A stretch of 6,079 nt of DNA, from contig JAOACU010000180.1 of NCBI GenBank assembly GCA_026417715.1, positions 1 to 6,079 of the forward strand, given 5' to 3'. Under the pieces are notes generated by a model, which did not search any database, had not been told where the DNA came from, and saw nothing but the letters and a program-made list of their open reading frames with translations. Both the position numbers and the translations under genes were made by a program. The DNA is from Anaerolineae bacterium. Its GTDB lineage: Bacteria; Chloroflexota; Anaerolineae; UBA4142. Positions 1 to 4,940 of the stretch are shown here, piece by piece (position 1 is the stretch's first letter; the number at the start of each line of letters is the position of its first letter).

Positions 1-98
1 CCGTGAAACCGCGTTGCGAAAAATGCAAAGTCATTCGACGGCGCGGTGTGGTACGCGTAGTTTGTGAAAATCCCAAACACAATCAGCGACAAGGATAA
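1..98 (+). CDS. rpmJ: 50S ribosomal protein L36, 5' end cut off by window
   Basis: L36 is a very small zinc-ribbon protein of the large ribosomal subunit. The reading frame begins with the two bases at 1-2 and continues from the GTG at 3-5 as VKPRCEKCKV and onward to the family's typical end KHNQRQG, with stop TAA at 96-98. Thirty-one residues are visible. The usual length is 37-38, so about six N-terminal residues lie left of the window; the leading 'cc' fits the end of a Ser codon in the family's ASVK motif. The zinc ligands are in place: a CxxC pair, then a Cys followed four residues later by His (CENPKH), the spacing seen in some bacterial L36 proteins. It is too short and too truncated to appear as an open reading frame. 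In this type of cluster it normally follows infA and precedes rpsM, and rpsM does follow here, after an unusually long spacer. Identification is nearly certain. Confidence 0.95.
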   Translation, partial: VKPRCEKCKVIRRRGVVRVVCENPKHNQRQG

Positions 99-195
99 TT
101 TGGAGAGTGTAGAGTTTGGAGTTCGGAGTTCAGAATTCGGAGTTCGGAATTCGGAGTAGCACAATCTCTAATCTCCAATCTCCAATCTTTAACTC
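99..195. repeat. Spacer array 1: heptamer tandem array with strand switch
   Basis: The whole rpmJ-rpsM spacer is periodic at 7 nt. The left arm (about 111-159) reads in heptads AGAGTTT, GGAGTTC, GGAGTTC, AGAATTC, GGAGTTC, GGAATTC, GGAGTAG. After a short joint the right arm (163-190) reads AATCTCT, AATCTCC, AATCTCC, AATCTTT and ends AACTC directly against the rpsM ribosome-binding site. The reverse complement of the right arm is GGAGATT-like, so it pairs only moderately with the GGAGTTC-like left arm: the GGAG cores and two T's match, while the TTC/ATT tails conflict. The right arm is closer to the right arm of the next array (1741-1789) than to its own left arm. No gene is visible here. Confidence 0.85.
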
Positions 196-200
196 GGAGG
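196..200 (+). promoter_or_regulatory. Ribosome-binding site of rpsM
   Basis: GGAGG lies 4 nt before the rpsM ATG and starts immediately after the last repeat unit of spacer array 1. The heptads of that array's right arm contain CTCC, complementary to GGAG, and the left arm contains several GGAG copies, so accessibility of this site could depend on folding of the array. That dependence is inference. Confidence 0.85.
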
Positions 201-204
201 AATT

Positions 205-588
205 ATGGCTCGTATTGCGGGCGTTGATTTGCCACGCACCAAACGTGTGGACATTGCTTTGCGGTACATCTATGGCATTGGACCGTATCGCGCGCTCGAA
301 GTGTTGAATCAAGCGCAAGTGAATCCGGCGATTCGCGTCAAAGACCTTTCGGAAGCGGAGGTCGCCCGCATTCGCGCGGTGATTGATCGCGATTACAAAG
401 TGGAAGGCGATTTGCGCCGTGAAGTCGCGATGAACATCAAACGGTTGCAAGAAATCGGCTCGTATCGCGGTTTGCGTCATCGGCGGAATTTGCCGGTGCA
501 CGGACAACGCACGCGCACCAACGCGCGTACCAAACGTGGCGCGCGCAAGACCGTTGCTGGACGCAAACGCAGCAAGGCGAAGAAGTAA
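205..588 (+). CDS. rpsM: 30S ribosomal protein S13
   Basis: S13 sits in the head of the small subunit, contacts the A- and P-site tRNAs through its basic tail, and takes part in intersubunit bridges with the large subunit. The protein is 127 residues, a normal length. It opens MARIAGVDLPRTKRV, the standard family start. It has a helix-hairpin-helix-like segment near residues 21-30 (YIYGIGPYRA; many homologues have Arg-Thr or similar where this has Pro-Tyr). The family signature is at about 90-112 (GLRHRRNLPVHGQRTRTNART), followed by a Lys/Arg-rich tail ending KAKK. The ATG is fixed by GGAGG at 196-200 and by the conserved N-terminus. It is the first gene of a tight rpsM-rpsK-rpsD block, but is separated from rpmJ by a repeat-filled spacer, whereas these two genes are usually close together. 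Identification is certain. Confidence 0.99.
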   Translation: MARIAGVDLPRTKRVDIALRYIYGIGPYRALEVLNQAQVNPAIRVKDLSEAEVARIRAVIDRDYKVEGDLRREVAMNIKRLQEIGSYRGLRHRRNLPVHGQRTRTNARTKRGARKTVAGRKRSKAKK

Positions 589-590
589 AC

Positions 591-602
591 GGAGGATGAA
601 TG
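591..602 (+). promoter_or_regulatory. RBS-start cassette of rpsK, shared with rpsD
   Basis: GGAGG at 591-595 lies 4 nt before the rpsK ATG at 600-602. The 13-nt string GGAGGATGAATGG here is identical to the one in front of rpsD (1021-1033). An ATG inside it (596-598) is in another frame and too close to the Shine-Dalgarno sequence to be the start. Confidence 0.85.
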
Positions 603-1013
603 GCGGAAGAACAAAAATCGGCGGCACGCCGTCCCGTGCGACGGGGAGGCAAGAAAGAGAAAAAAGCCACACCCTATGGGCGTGTGTACATTCAAGCATC
701 GTTTAACAACACTTTGATTACTTTTACTGATGCGCAAGGGAATACGGTAGTCTGGGGTAGCGCGGGTTCGAGCGGATTCAAAGGTTCGCGCAAGAGCACA
801 CCTTACGCTGCGCAGATCGCCGCGCAAAACACCGGCAAACGCGCCTACGATTTGGGAATGCGCGAAGTGGATGTGATGGTCAAAGGACCCGGTCCCGGTC
901 GCGAATCGGCGATTCGCGCGATCCAGCAAGCCGGCTTGAAGGTGCGTTCGATTACCGATGTGACCCCCATTCCGCACAACGGTTGTCGTCCGCCGAAGAA
1001 ACGGCGTGTGTAA
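600..1013 (+). CDS. rpsK: 30S ribosomal protein S11
   Basis: S11 lies on the platform of the small subunit and helps shape the E-site mRNA path and the decoding region. The protein has 137 residues, slightly longer than the common 129 because of a basic N-terminal extension (residues 1-23, rich in Arg, Lys and Ala). The conserved core starts at about 25 (PYGRVYIQASFNNTLITFTD). It includes the GSSGFKGSRKSTPYAAQIAA segment (about 56-75) and the GPGPGRESAIRAI loop (about 96-108). It ends with the invariant tail IPHNGCRPPKKRRV. The Asn-Gly at 127-128 corresponds to the site reported as isoaspartate in E. coli S11. It starts 11 nt after the rpsM stop with a strong GGAGG. Identification is certain. 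Confidence 0.99.
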   Translation: MAEEQKSAARRPVRRGGKKEKKATPYGRVYIQASFNNTLITFTDAQGNTVVWGSAGSSGFKGSRKSTPYAAQIAAQNTGKRAYDLGMREVDVMVKGPGPGRESAIRAIQQAGLKVRSITDVTPIPHNGCRPPKKRRV

Positions 1014-1020
1014 TTTTTCA

Positions 1021-1032
1021 GGAGGATGAATG
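1021..1032 (+). promoter_or_regulatory. RBS-start cassette of rpsD, shared with rpsK
   Basis: GGAGG at 1021-1025 lies 4 nt before the ATG at 1030-1032. The 13 nt from 1021 to 1033 repeat exactly the rpsK initiation region. Confidence 0.85.
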
Positions 1033-1662
1033 GCTCGTTATCTTGGATCGGCTTGTGTGTTGTGTCGCCGCGAGGGCGAAAAATTATACTTGAAGGGTGA
1101 TCGCTGTTACACGGCGAAATGCGCCATCGAACGCCGCAACTATCCCCCCGGACCGCACGGTCCAACGGGAACGCGACGCAAGTTGAGCGATTACGCGATG
1201 CAGTTGCGCGAAAAGCAAAAAGCGCGCCGCATCTATGGCGTGTTGGAGCGTCAATTCCGTCGCTATTTTGCCGAAGCATCGAAAAGTGCCGGCGTGACCG
1301 GTGCCGCACTCTTGCAACTCTTGGAGACGCGGCTCGATAACGTCGTTTATCGGCTGGGCTTTGCCAGTAGCCGCAAGCAGGCGCGCCAATTGGTTTTGCA
1401 CGGACATTTCACCGTCAACGGCGAAAAAGTCAACATCCCATCGTACAACGTCAAGCCCGGCGCACAGATCGCCGTTGCGGAAGCCAGTCGCAAGAGTGCC
1501 TACTTTCAGGCGATTGCCAAAGAACTATCTCATCGCAAGCCGGTCGAATGGTTGTCGTTGAATGTCGAAACTCTCACGGGTACGGTGCTGGCGTTACCAT
1601 CGCGTCAACAAATTGACACGCCGCTGAAAGAACAGTTGATTGTGGAGTACTACAGTCGGTAG
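1030..1662 (+). CDS. rpsD: 30S ribosomal protein S4, zinc-binding (Cys4) form
   Basis: S4 is a primary 16S rRNA-binding protein that starts assembly of the 30S body and helps decoding accuracy. The protein is 210 residues. The N-terminus carries four cysteines at 9, 12, 26 and 31 (C-x2-C-x13-C-x4-C), the zinc-knuckle arrangement also known from Thermus thermophilus S4 and absent from the Cys-less S4 paralogue found in some bacteria. The S4 RNA-binding domain follows at about 98-160 (LETRLDNVVYRLGFASSRKQARQLV, then HGHFTVNG). The C-terminus ends IVEYYSR, as is usual. In several bacteria S4 represses its own operon by binding the leader mRNA. I could not identify a known S4-binding pseudoknot upstream, so autoregulation here is only possible. 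The gene follows rpsK by 16 nt and is the last of its tight block before a repeat spacer. Confidence 0.99.
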   Translation: MARYLGSACVLCRREGEKLYLKGDRCYTAKCAIERRNYPPGPHGPTGTRRKLSDYAMQLREKQKARRIYGVLERQFRRYFAEASKSAGVTGAALLQLLETRLDNVVYRLGFASSRKQARQLVLHGHFTVNGEKVNIPSYNVKPGAQIAVAEASRKSAYFQAIAKELSHRKPVEWLSLNVETLTGTVLALPSRQQIDTPLKEQLIVEYYSR

Positions 1663-1667
1663 GTGTT

Positions 1668-1794
1668 GGGGATTAGAGATTAGGGATTAGAGATTAGTGA
1701 TTGGTGATTCGTGATTCGTGATTAGTGATCGGTGATTGTCAATCTCCAATCTCTAATCTCCAATCACTAATCACTAGTCACTAATCACTAACCC
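1668..1794. repeat. Spacer array 2: heptamer array folding back on itself
   Basis: The rpsD-rpoA spacer is almost entirely periodic at 7 nt. The left arm (1668-1737) is ten uninterrupted heptads of consensus NGNGATT: GGGGATT, AGAGATT, AGGGATT, AGAGATT, AGTGATT, GGTGATT, CGTGATT, CGTGATT, AGTGATC, GGTGATT. Three joint bases (1738-1740, GTC) follow. The right arm (1741-1789) is seven heptads of the opposite strand: AATCTCC, AATCTCT, AATCTCC, AATCACT, AATCACT, AGTCACT, AATCACT, then AACCC. Pairing the last seven left units with the seven right units gives a 49-position stem with about 40 Watson-Crick pairs and two G-U wobbles around a 3-nt loop. The arrangement ends 1 nt before the rpoA Shine-Dalgarno. 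Alternative registers are possible. It has no T-tract, so it does not look like a standard terminator. Confidence 0.92.
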
Positions 1795-1810
1795 AGGAGG
1801 TTCCGCCTTG
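1795..1810 (+). promoter_or_regulatory. Strong RBS with TTG start codon of rpoA
   Basis: AGGAGG at 1795-1800 is followed by 7 nt and then TTG at 1808-1810. The TTG is chosen because the encoded residues (EAVLPKIEAEAISKSYGRF) align with the usual alpha-subunit start. The next in-frame ATG is codon 32, inside the conserved core. Confidence 0.85.
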
Positions 1811-2815
1811 GAAGCAGTTTTGCCAAAGATCGAAGCGGAAGCAATCTCAAAGAGTTACGGAAGATTTATCATTGGACCTTTGGAGAGCGGCTATGGCGTT
1901 ATGCTTGGCAATGCCTTGCGACGCGTGCTTTTGGCGTCGTTGCCCGGTGCTGCCGTGACTTCGGTCAAAGTCGAAGGCATTCATCACGAATTCACGCCGA
2001 TTCCGAACGCCAAAGAAGATATGACGCAACTGATTTTGAATTTGAAACAGTTGCGCTTTAAACTGCACGATCCCGATACGTCGGTACGTTTGCACCTCGA
2101 AGCGCGCGGACGCGGCACCGTACTCGCCGGCGATTTTCAATTGCCTGCTTCAGTCGAGTTGATCAATCCCGACCAATATCTCTTGACGCTCGACTCGGAC
2201 GATGCCACGTTCGAGATGGACGTGACGGTGCAACGCGGCAAGGGCTATTCGCCTGCCGAAGAACGCGGCAAATTGCCGATTGACGAAATTCCAGTGGACG
2301 CGCTCTTCAGTCCCATCAAAAAAGCCGCCTTTCGCGTCGAGCCGACGCGCGTGGGGCAGATGACCAACTTTGATAACTTGGTGATGGAGATTTGGACGGA
2401 CGGCTCGCTGACGCCGCGCGAGGCATTGATCGAAGCCGCCAAGATTTTGGTGCGTCACTTTTCGCTCATCACCGGTTTCGCCGGCGAAGTGGAAGCCGAA
2501 GCGATGCCCGAATCCGAAATCCCCAGCCGTGTGTACGACACGCCCATCGAGGAATTGGAACTGTCGGTGCGCGCGTACAACTGTCTCAAACGCGCGGGCA
2601 TCACCAAAGTTGGCGAAGTGTTGGAGAAACTGAAAAAAGGTCGCGACGAGATTTTGGGCATTCGCAACTTTGGACAAAAGTCATTGGACGAACTCTTGGA
2701 AAAATTGCAAAGCAAAAATTTGTTGCAGGTGCTTCAACCTTTGCCCGAATGGATCGCGGCGAGTATCGGCTCGTTGGATACCCCAACCGAATCATCGAGT
2801 AGTGAAGAGGAATAG
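1808..2815 (+). CDS. rpoA: DNA-directed RNA polymerase alpha subunit
   Basis: The alpha subunit dimerises to scaffold beta and beta' and contacts UP elements and activators. The protein is 335 residues. The N-terminal domain (about 1-230) carries the dimer and assembly signature GYGVMLGNALRRVLLASLPGAAVTSVKVEGI at about 28-58. A linker (about 231-243) precedes the C-terminal domain (about 245-305). There the DNA-contacting residues of E. coli alpha (R265, N268, C269, G296, K298, S299) correspond to R255, N258, C259, G289, K291 and S292, so the UP-element surface looks intact. A short acidic tail ends TESSSSEEE. The start is TTG, not ATG, behind a near-ideal AGGAGG at 7 nt. The gene is preceded by a long fold-back repeat array and followed by rplQ after 3 nt, the standard pairing. 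TTG may lower its yield relative to the ribosomal proteins (inference). Confidence 0.98.
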   Translation: MEAVLPKIEAEAISKSYGRFIIGPLESGYGVMLGNALRRVLLASLPGAAVTSVKVEGIHHEFTPIPNAKEDMTQLILNLKQLRFKLHDPDTSVRLHLEARGRGTVLAGDFQLPASVELINPDQYLLTLDSDDATFEMDVTVQRGKGYSPAEERGKLPIDEIPVDALFSPIKKAAFRVEPTRVGQMTNFDNLVMEIWTDGSLTPREALIEAAKILVRHFSLITGFAGEVEAEAMPESEIPSRVYDTPIEELELSVRAYNCLKRAGITKVGEVLEKLKKGRDEILGIRNFGQKSLDELLEKLQSKNLLQVLQPLPEWIAASIGSLDTPTESSSSEEE

Positions 2816-2818
2816 ACT

Positions 2819-3181
2819 ATGCGACATCGTGTTGCGGGGCGCGCGCTCAGTCGTGACAAGGATCATCGTCGCGCCCTGTTTCGCAATCTGATTACCGAAT
2901 TGTTACGTCACGAACGCATCGAAACGACCGAAGCCAAAGCCAAAGCCGTGCGCGCTGACGTGGAGAAGATGATCACGCTCGCCAAGCGCGGCGATGTGCA
3001 CGCACGTCGTCTTGCCGCGCGCACCGTTTTGGATAAGGATGTGGTCAAGAAATTGTTCGAGAAACTGGGACCGCGCTACAAGAATCGTCCCGGCGGTTAC
3101 ACGCGCTTGTTCAAGGTGGGACCGCGTCAGGGTGATGGCGCGCCCATCGTGATTATGGAGTTGGTGGATCGCGAGGTGTAG
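2819..3181 (+). CDS. rplQ: 50S ribosomal protein L17
   Basis: L17 is a globular large-subunit protein located near the exit-tunnel side. The protein is 120 residues, within the normal range. It opens MRHRVAGRALSRDKDHRRALFRNLITELLRHERIETTEAKAKAV, the diagnostic N-terminal region of the family. It continues with MITLAKRGDVHARR and ends with a GGYTRLFKVGPRQGDGAPIVIMELVD core that stops soon after, without an extension. It starts 3 nt downstream of the rpoA stop. Its likely Shine-Dalgarno, GAGG at 2807-2810, lies inside the last codons of rpoA, so translation is probably coupled to rpoA. It is followed by a 197-nt repeat array, not directly by the next gene. Identification is certain. Confidence 0.99.
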   Translation: MRHRVAGRALSRDKDHRRALFRNLITELLRHERIETTEAKAKAVRADVEKMITLAKRGDVHARRLAARTVLDKDVVKKLFEKLGPRYKNRPGGYTRLFKVGPRQGDGAPIVIMELVDREV

Positions 3182-3183
3182 TC

Positions 3184-3390
3184 TGATAGTCATCTAGTCG
3201 TCTAGTCACATAGTCGAGTAGTCATCTGGTCAAATAGTCGAATAGTCATCTGGTCACGTGGTTGGATAGTTGCATAGTCGAAAAGTCGTTGTGTTTTTGA
3301 CTATTCGACTAACGACTATACGACTATTCGACTAACAACTATCCGACTATCCGACTAACGACTACAAGACTAACGACTATGCGACTACTT
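3184..3390. repeat. Spacer array 3: octamer array, inverted as mixed 7/8-mers, running into truA
   Basis: The left arm (3184-3287) is thirteen consecutive 8-nt units of consensus NNATAGTC, such as ATCTAGTC, ACATAGTC, GAATAGTC and GCATAGTC. An 11-nt joint with five T's (3288-3298) follows. The right arm (3299-3390) is twelve units of the opposite strand beginning GACTA or AACTA. Their lengths are 8, 7, 8, 8, 7, 8, 8, 7, 8, 7, 8, 8, where every 7-mer is exactly GACTAAC and the 8-mers are GACTATNC or close variants. Twelve left units face twelve right units, giving a very long imperfect hairpin with regular 1-nt bulges. The last two units, GACTATGC (3375-3382) and GACTACTT (3383-3390), hold the truA start codon and its next codons. 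No other gene is visible in this spacer. Confidence 0.93.
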
Positions 3391-4122
3391 GCGATTGTAG
3401 AATACGACGGGACGGAATTTGAAGGATTCCAGATTCAGGCGCGCAAGCGTACCGTGCAAGCCGAACTGGAACGCGCCCTGCGACGTGTCACCGGCGAAAC
3501 GATTCGCGTGATTGGCGCAGGGCGCACCGACACCGGCGTTCACGCCTTGGGACAAGGTGTGCATTTCGATACCGCGTGGTCACACGCGCCAGAGGTTTTG
3601 CAACGCGCGTTGAACGCCGTCTTACCAACCGATATCGCGATTCGTGCGTTGATGCCTGTGCCCGCCAATTTTTCGGCGCGCTACGATGCACAGAGTCGCA
3701 CGTATCGTTACACGATTCTGAACCAGCCGATTCGTTCGCCGCTCGCGGCGCGTTACGCGCTCTTTGTGCCTGAACCGCTCGATGTGGCGGCGATGGACGC
3801 GGCGGCGCGGCAACTTATCGGCACACACGATTTTGGCGCGTTTGGCACGCCACCGCGCGGCACCAACACCGTGCGCGAAATCTATCGCGCGCACGTGACG
3901 CGCGCCGACGCGTACGTGCACATCGAAATCGAAGCGAACGCGTTCTTGTATCGAATGGTGCGGCGCATCGTGGGCACGTTGTTGATGGTGGGCAAGGGTA
4001 CGCTCAGCGTCGCGCAATTTGCGGAGGTGCTCGCGCGACAACGGCGCGCGGGTCCCGCCGTGTCACCGCATGGATTGTGTTTAATCGCAGTGAAATACGG
4101 AGTGATGAATGAAAACGTTTAA
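3379..4122 (+). CDS. truA: tRNA pseudouridine(38-40) synthase TruA
   Basis: TruA converts uridines 38, 39 and 40 in the anticodon arm of many tRNAs to pseudouridine. The protein is 247 residues, standard for the family. It opens MRLLAIVEYDGTEFEGFQ, matching the usual TruA start. The catalytic motif GRTDTGVHALGQ has the nucleophilic Asp at residue 51. The SRTYRYTI segment (about 106-113) carries the conserved Tyr, FLYRMVRRIVGTLL lies at about 189-202, and the C-terminus closes with the AVSPHGLCLIAVKY motif. No Shine-Dalgarno is visible: the bases before the ATG are repeat units of spacer array 3, and ATG-CGA-CTA-CTT is itself repeat sequence. The ATG is still the best start on homology grounds. 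The 3' end overlaps rplM by 14 nt. A truA-rplM-rpsI order is common in several non-proteobacterial phyla. Confidence 0.98.
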   Translation: MRLLAIVEYDGTEFEGFQIQARKRTVQAELERALRRVTGETIRVIGAGRTDTGVHALGQGVHFDTAWSHAPEVLQRALNAVLPTDIAIRALMPVPANFSARYDAQSRTYRYTILNQPIRSPLAARYALFVPEPLDVAAMDAAARQLIGTHDFGAFGTPPRGTNTVREIYRAHVTRADAYVHIEIEANAFLYRMVRRIVGTLLMVGKGTLSVAQFAEVLARQRRAGPAVSPHGLCLIAVKYGVMNENV

Positions 4123-4537
4123 CACCAAACCTGCCGACATCAAGCGCAGTTGGTACGTGGTGGATGCCACCGGCAAAACGCTGGGGCGTCTTGCGACCGG
4201 CATCGCGCGCATCTTGAAAGGCAAGCACAAACCGTACTACACGCCGCATCTCGATTGCGGCGATTATGTGATTGTCGTCAACGCCGGCAAGATTCGCGTC
4301 ACCGGCAAAAAATTGGATGAGAAATTTTACTATTCGCATTCGGGCTATCCCGGCGGATTGAAAAGCGTCGTCCTGCGTACGCAGTTGGAAAAACACCCCG
4401 ACCGCGTCATCAAAGCGGCAGTGTGGGGAATGTTGCCGCACGGACGTTTGGGGCGCAAGATGTTCAAGAAACTCAAAGTGTATAGCACGCCCACGCATCC
4501 GCATACAGCGCACAAGCCCAAAAAGTTGGAGGTCTAA
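4109..4537 (+). CDS. rplM: 50S ribosomal protein L13
   Basis: L13 is an early-assembling 23S rRNA-binding protein. The protein has 142 residues, the same length as E. coli L13. It opens MKTFNTKPADIKRSWYVVDATGKTLGRLAT and has the GDYVIVVNAGKIRVTGKK segment at about 51-68. The family signature is VWGMLPHGRLGRKMFKKLKVY at about 105-125, followed by the conserved HPHTAHKPKKLEV end. The start lies 14 nt inside the truA frame, with GGAG at 4099-4102 six nt before the ATG, so translation is probably coupled to truA. Because of the overlap there is no room for an independent L13 leader structure of the kind known in some bacteria. rpsI begins at the base after its stop. Identification is certain. Confidence 0.99.
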   Translation: MKTFNTKPADIKRSWYVVDATGKTLGRLATGIARILKGKHKPYYTPHLDCGDYVIVVNAGKIRVTGKKLDEKFYYSHSGYPGGLKSVVLRTQLEKHPDRVIKAAVWGMLPHGRLGRKMFKKLKVYSTPTHPHTAHKPKKLEV

Positions 4538-4933
4538 ATGGCTGTCGGAAAATACTACGAGGGAATCGGACGACGCAAATCGGCTGTTGCGCGCGTGCGC
4601 TTGTACGCCGGCAATGGCACCTTTACGGTGAACGAGCGACCGCTGAACGAGTACTTTCAGATCGCGCCGCTGATTCAAAAAGTGCAAACGCCTTTGCGCG
4701 TGACCAAAAACGATGCGCGCTTTAACGTCTCGGTGCAGGTCAAAGGTGGTGGATTGGCTGGGCAAGCCGATGCGGTCTCGCTTGGCTTGGCGCGCGCGCT
4801 CCTCGCCGCCGATACGGCGTTCAAGCCGATGCTTCGCCAAGCCGGTCTGTTGACGCGCGACCCACGCGAGAAAGAACGCAAGAAACCGGGCTTGAAAAAA
4901 GCACGCAAAGCCAAGCAATACACCAAACGCTAA
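4538..4933 (+). CDS. rpsI: 30S ribosomal protein S9
   Basis: S9 binds the 16S head, and its C-terminal Arg reaches the P-site tRNA. The protein has 131 residues. It opens with GKYYEGIGRRKSAVARVRL and has the family's VKGGGLAGQADAVSLGLARALL stretch at about 68-90. Homologues usually have GQAGAIRHGIARAL there, so the Asp and the SLGL are mild departures. The tail is strongly basic and ends KKARKAKQYTKR. The final Lys-Arg is as expected, while the Lys before Gln-Tyr stands where a Pro is common. It starts directly after the rplM stop, with GGAGG at 4528-4532 inside the end of rplM. rplM and rpsI are paired in most bacteria. It is the last gene before the terminator region. Identification is certain. 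Confidence 0.99.
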   Translation: MAVGKYYEGIGRRKSAVARVRLYAGNGTFTVNERPLNEYFQIAPLIQKVQTPLRVTKNDARFNVSVQVKGGGLAGQADAVSLGLARALLAADTAFKPMLRQAGLLTRDPREKERKKPGLKKARKAKQYTKR

Positions 4934-4940
4934 CAATGTT

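Noticed and set aside
94..99. GATAAT as a promoter -10 box for rpsM
   Set aside because: It overlaps the rpmJ stop, and no acceptable -35 element lies 16-18 nt upstream; five of six matches alone is weak evidence.
99..204. S4-binding autoregulatory leader before rpsM
   Set aside because: I cannot recognise the nested pseudoknot known from the E. coli alpha operon; the leader is fully accounted for by the heptamer array.
116..307. 63-residue open frame from a TTG in spacer array 1 into rpsM
   Set aside because: The N-terminal half is translated repeat and the rest is rpsM in the wrong frame; it has no family resemblance and no start signal.
1663..1794. Miniature inverted-repeat transposable element (MITE)
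   Set aside because: There are no defined terminal inverted repeats or target-site duplication, the inside is periodic throughout, and the other spacers have different units.
3184..3378. CRISPR array
   Set aside because: Units are 7-8 nt with no unique spacers, and the arms are inverted; a CRISPR has 24-40 nt repeats with unrelated spacers.
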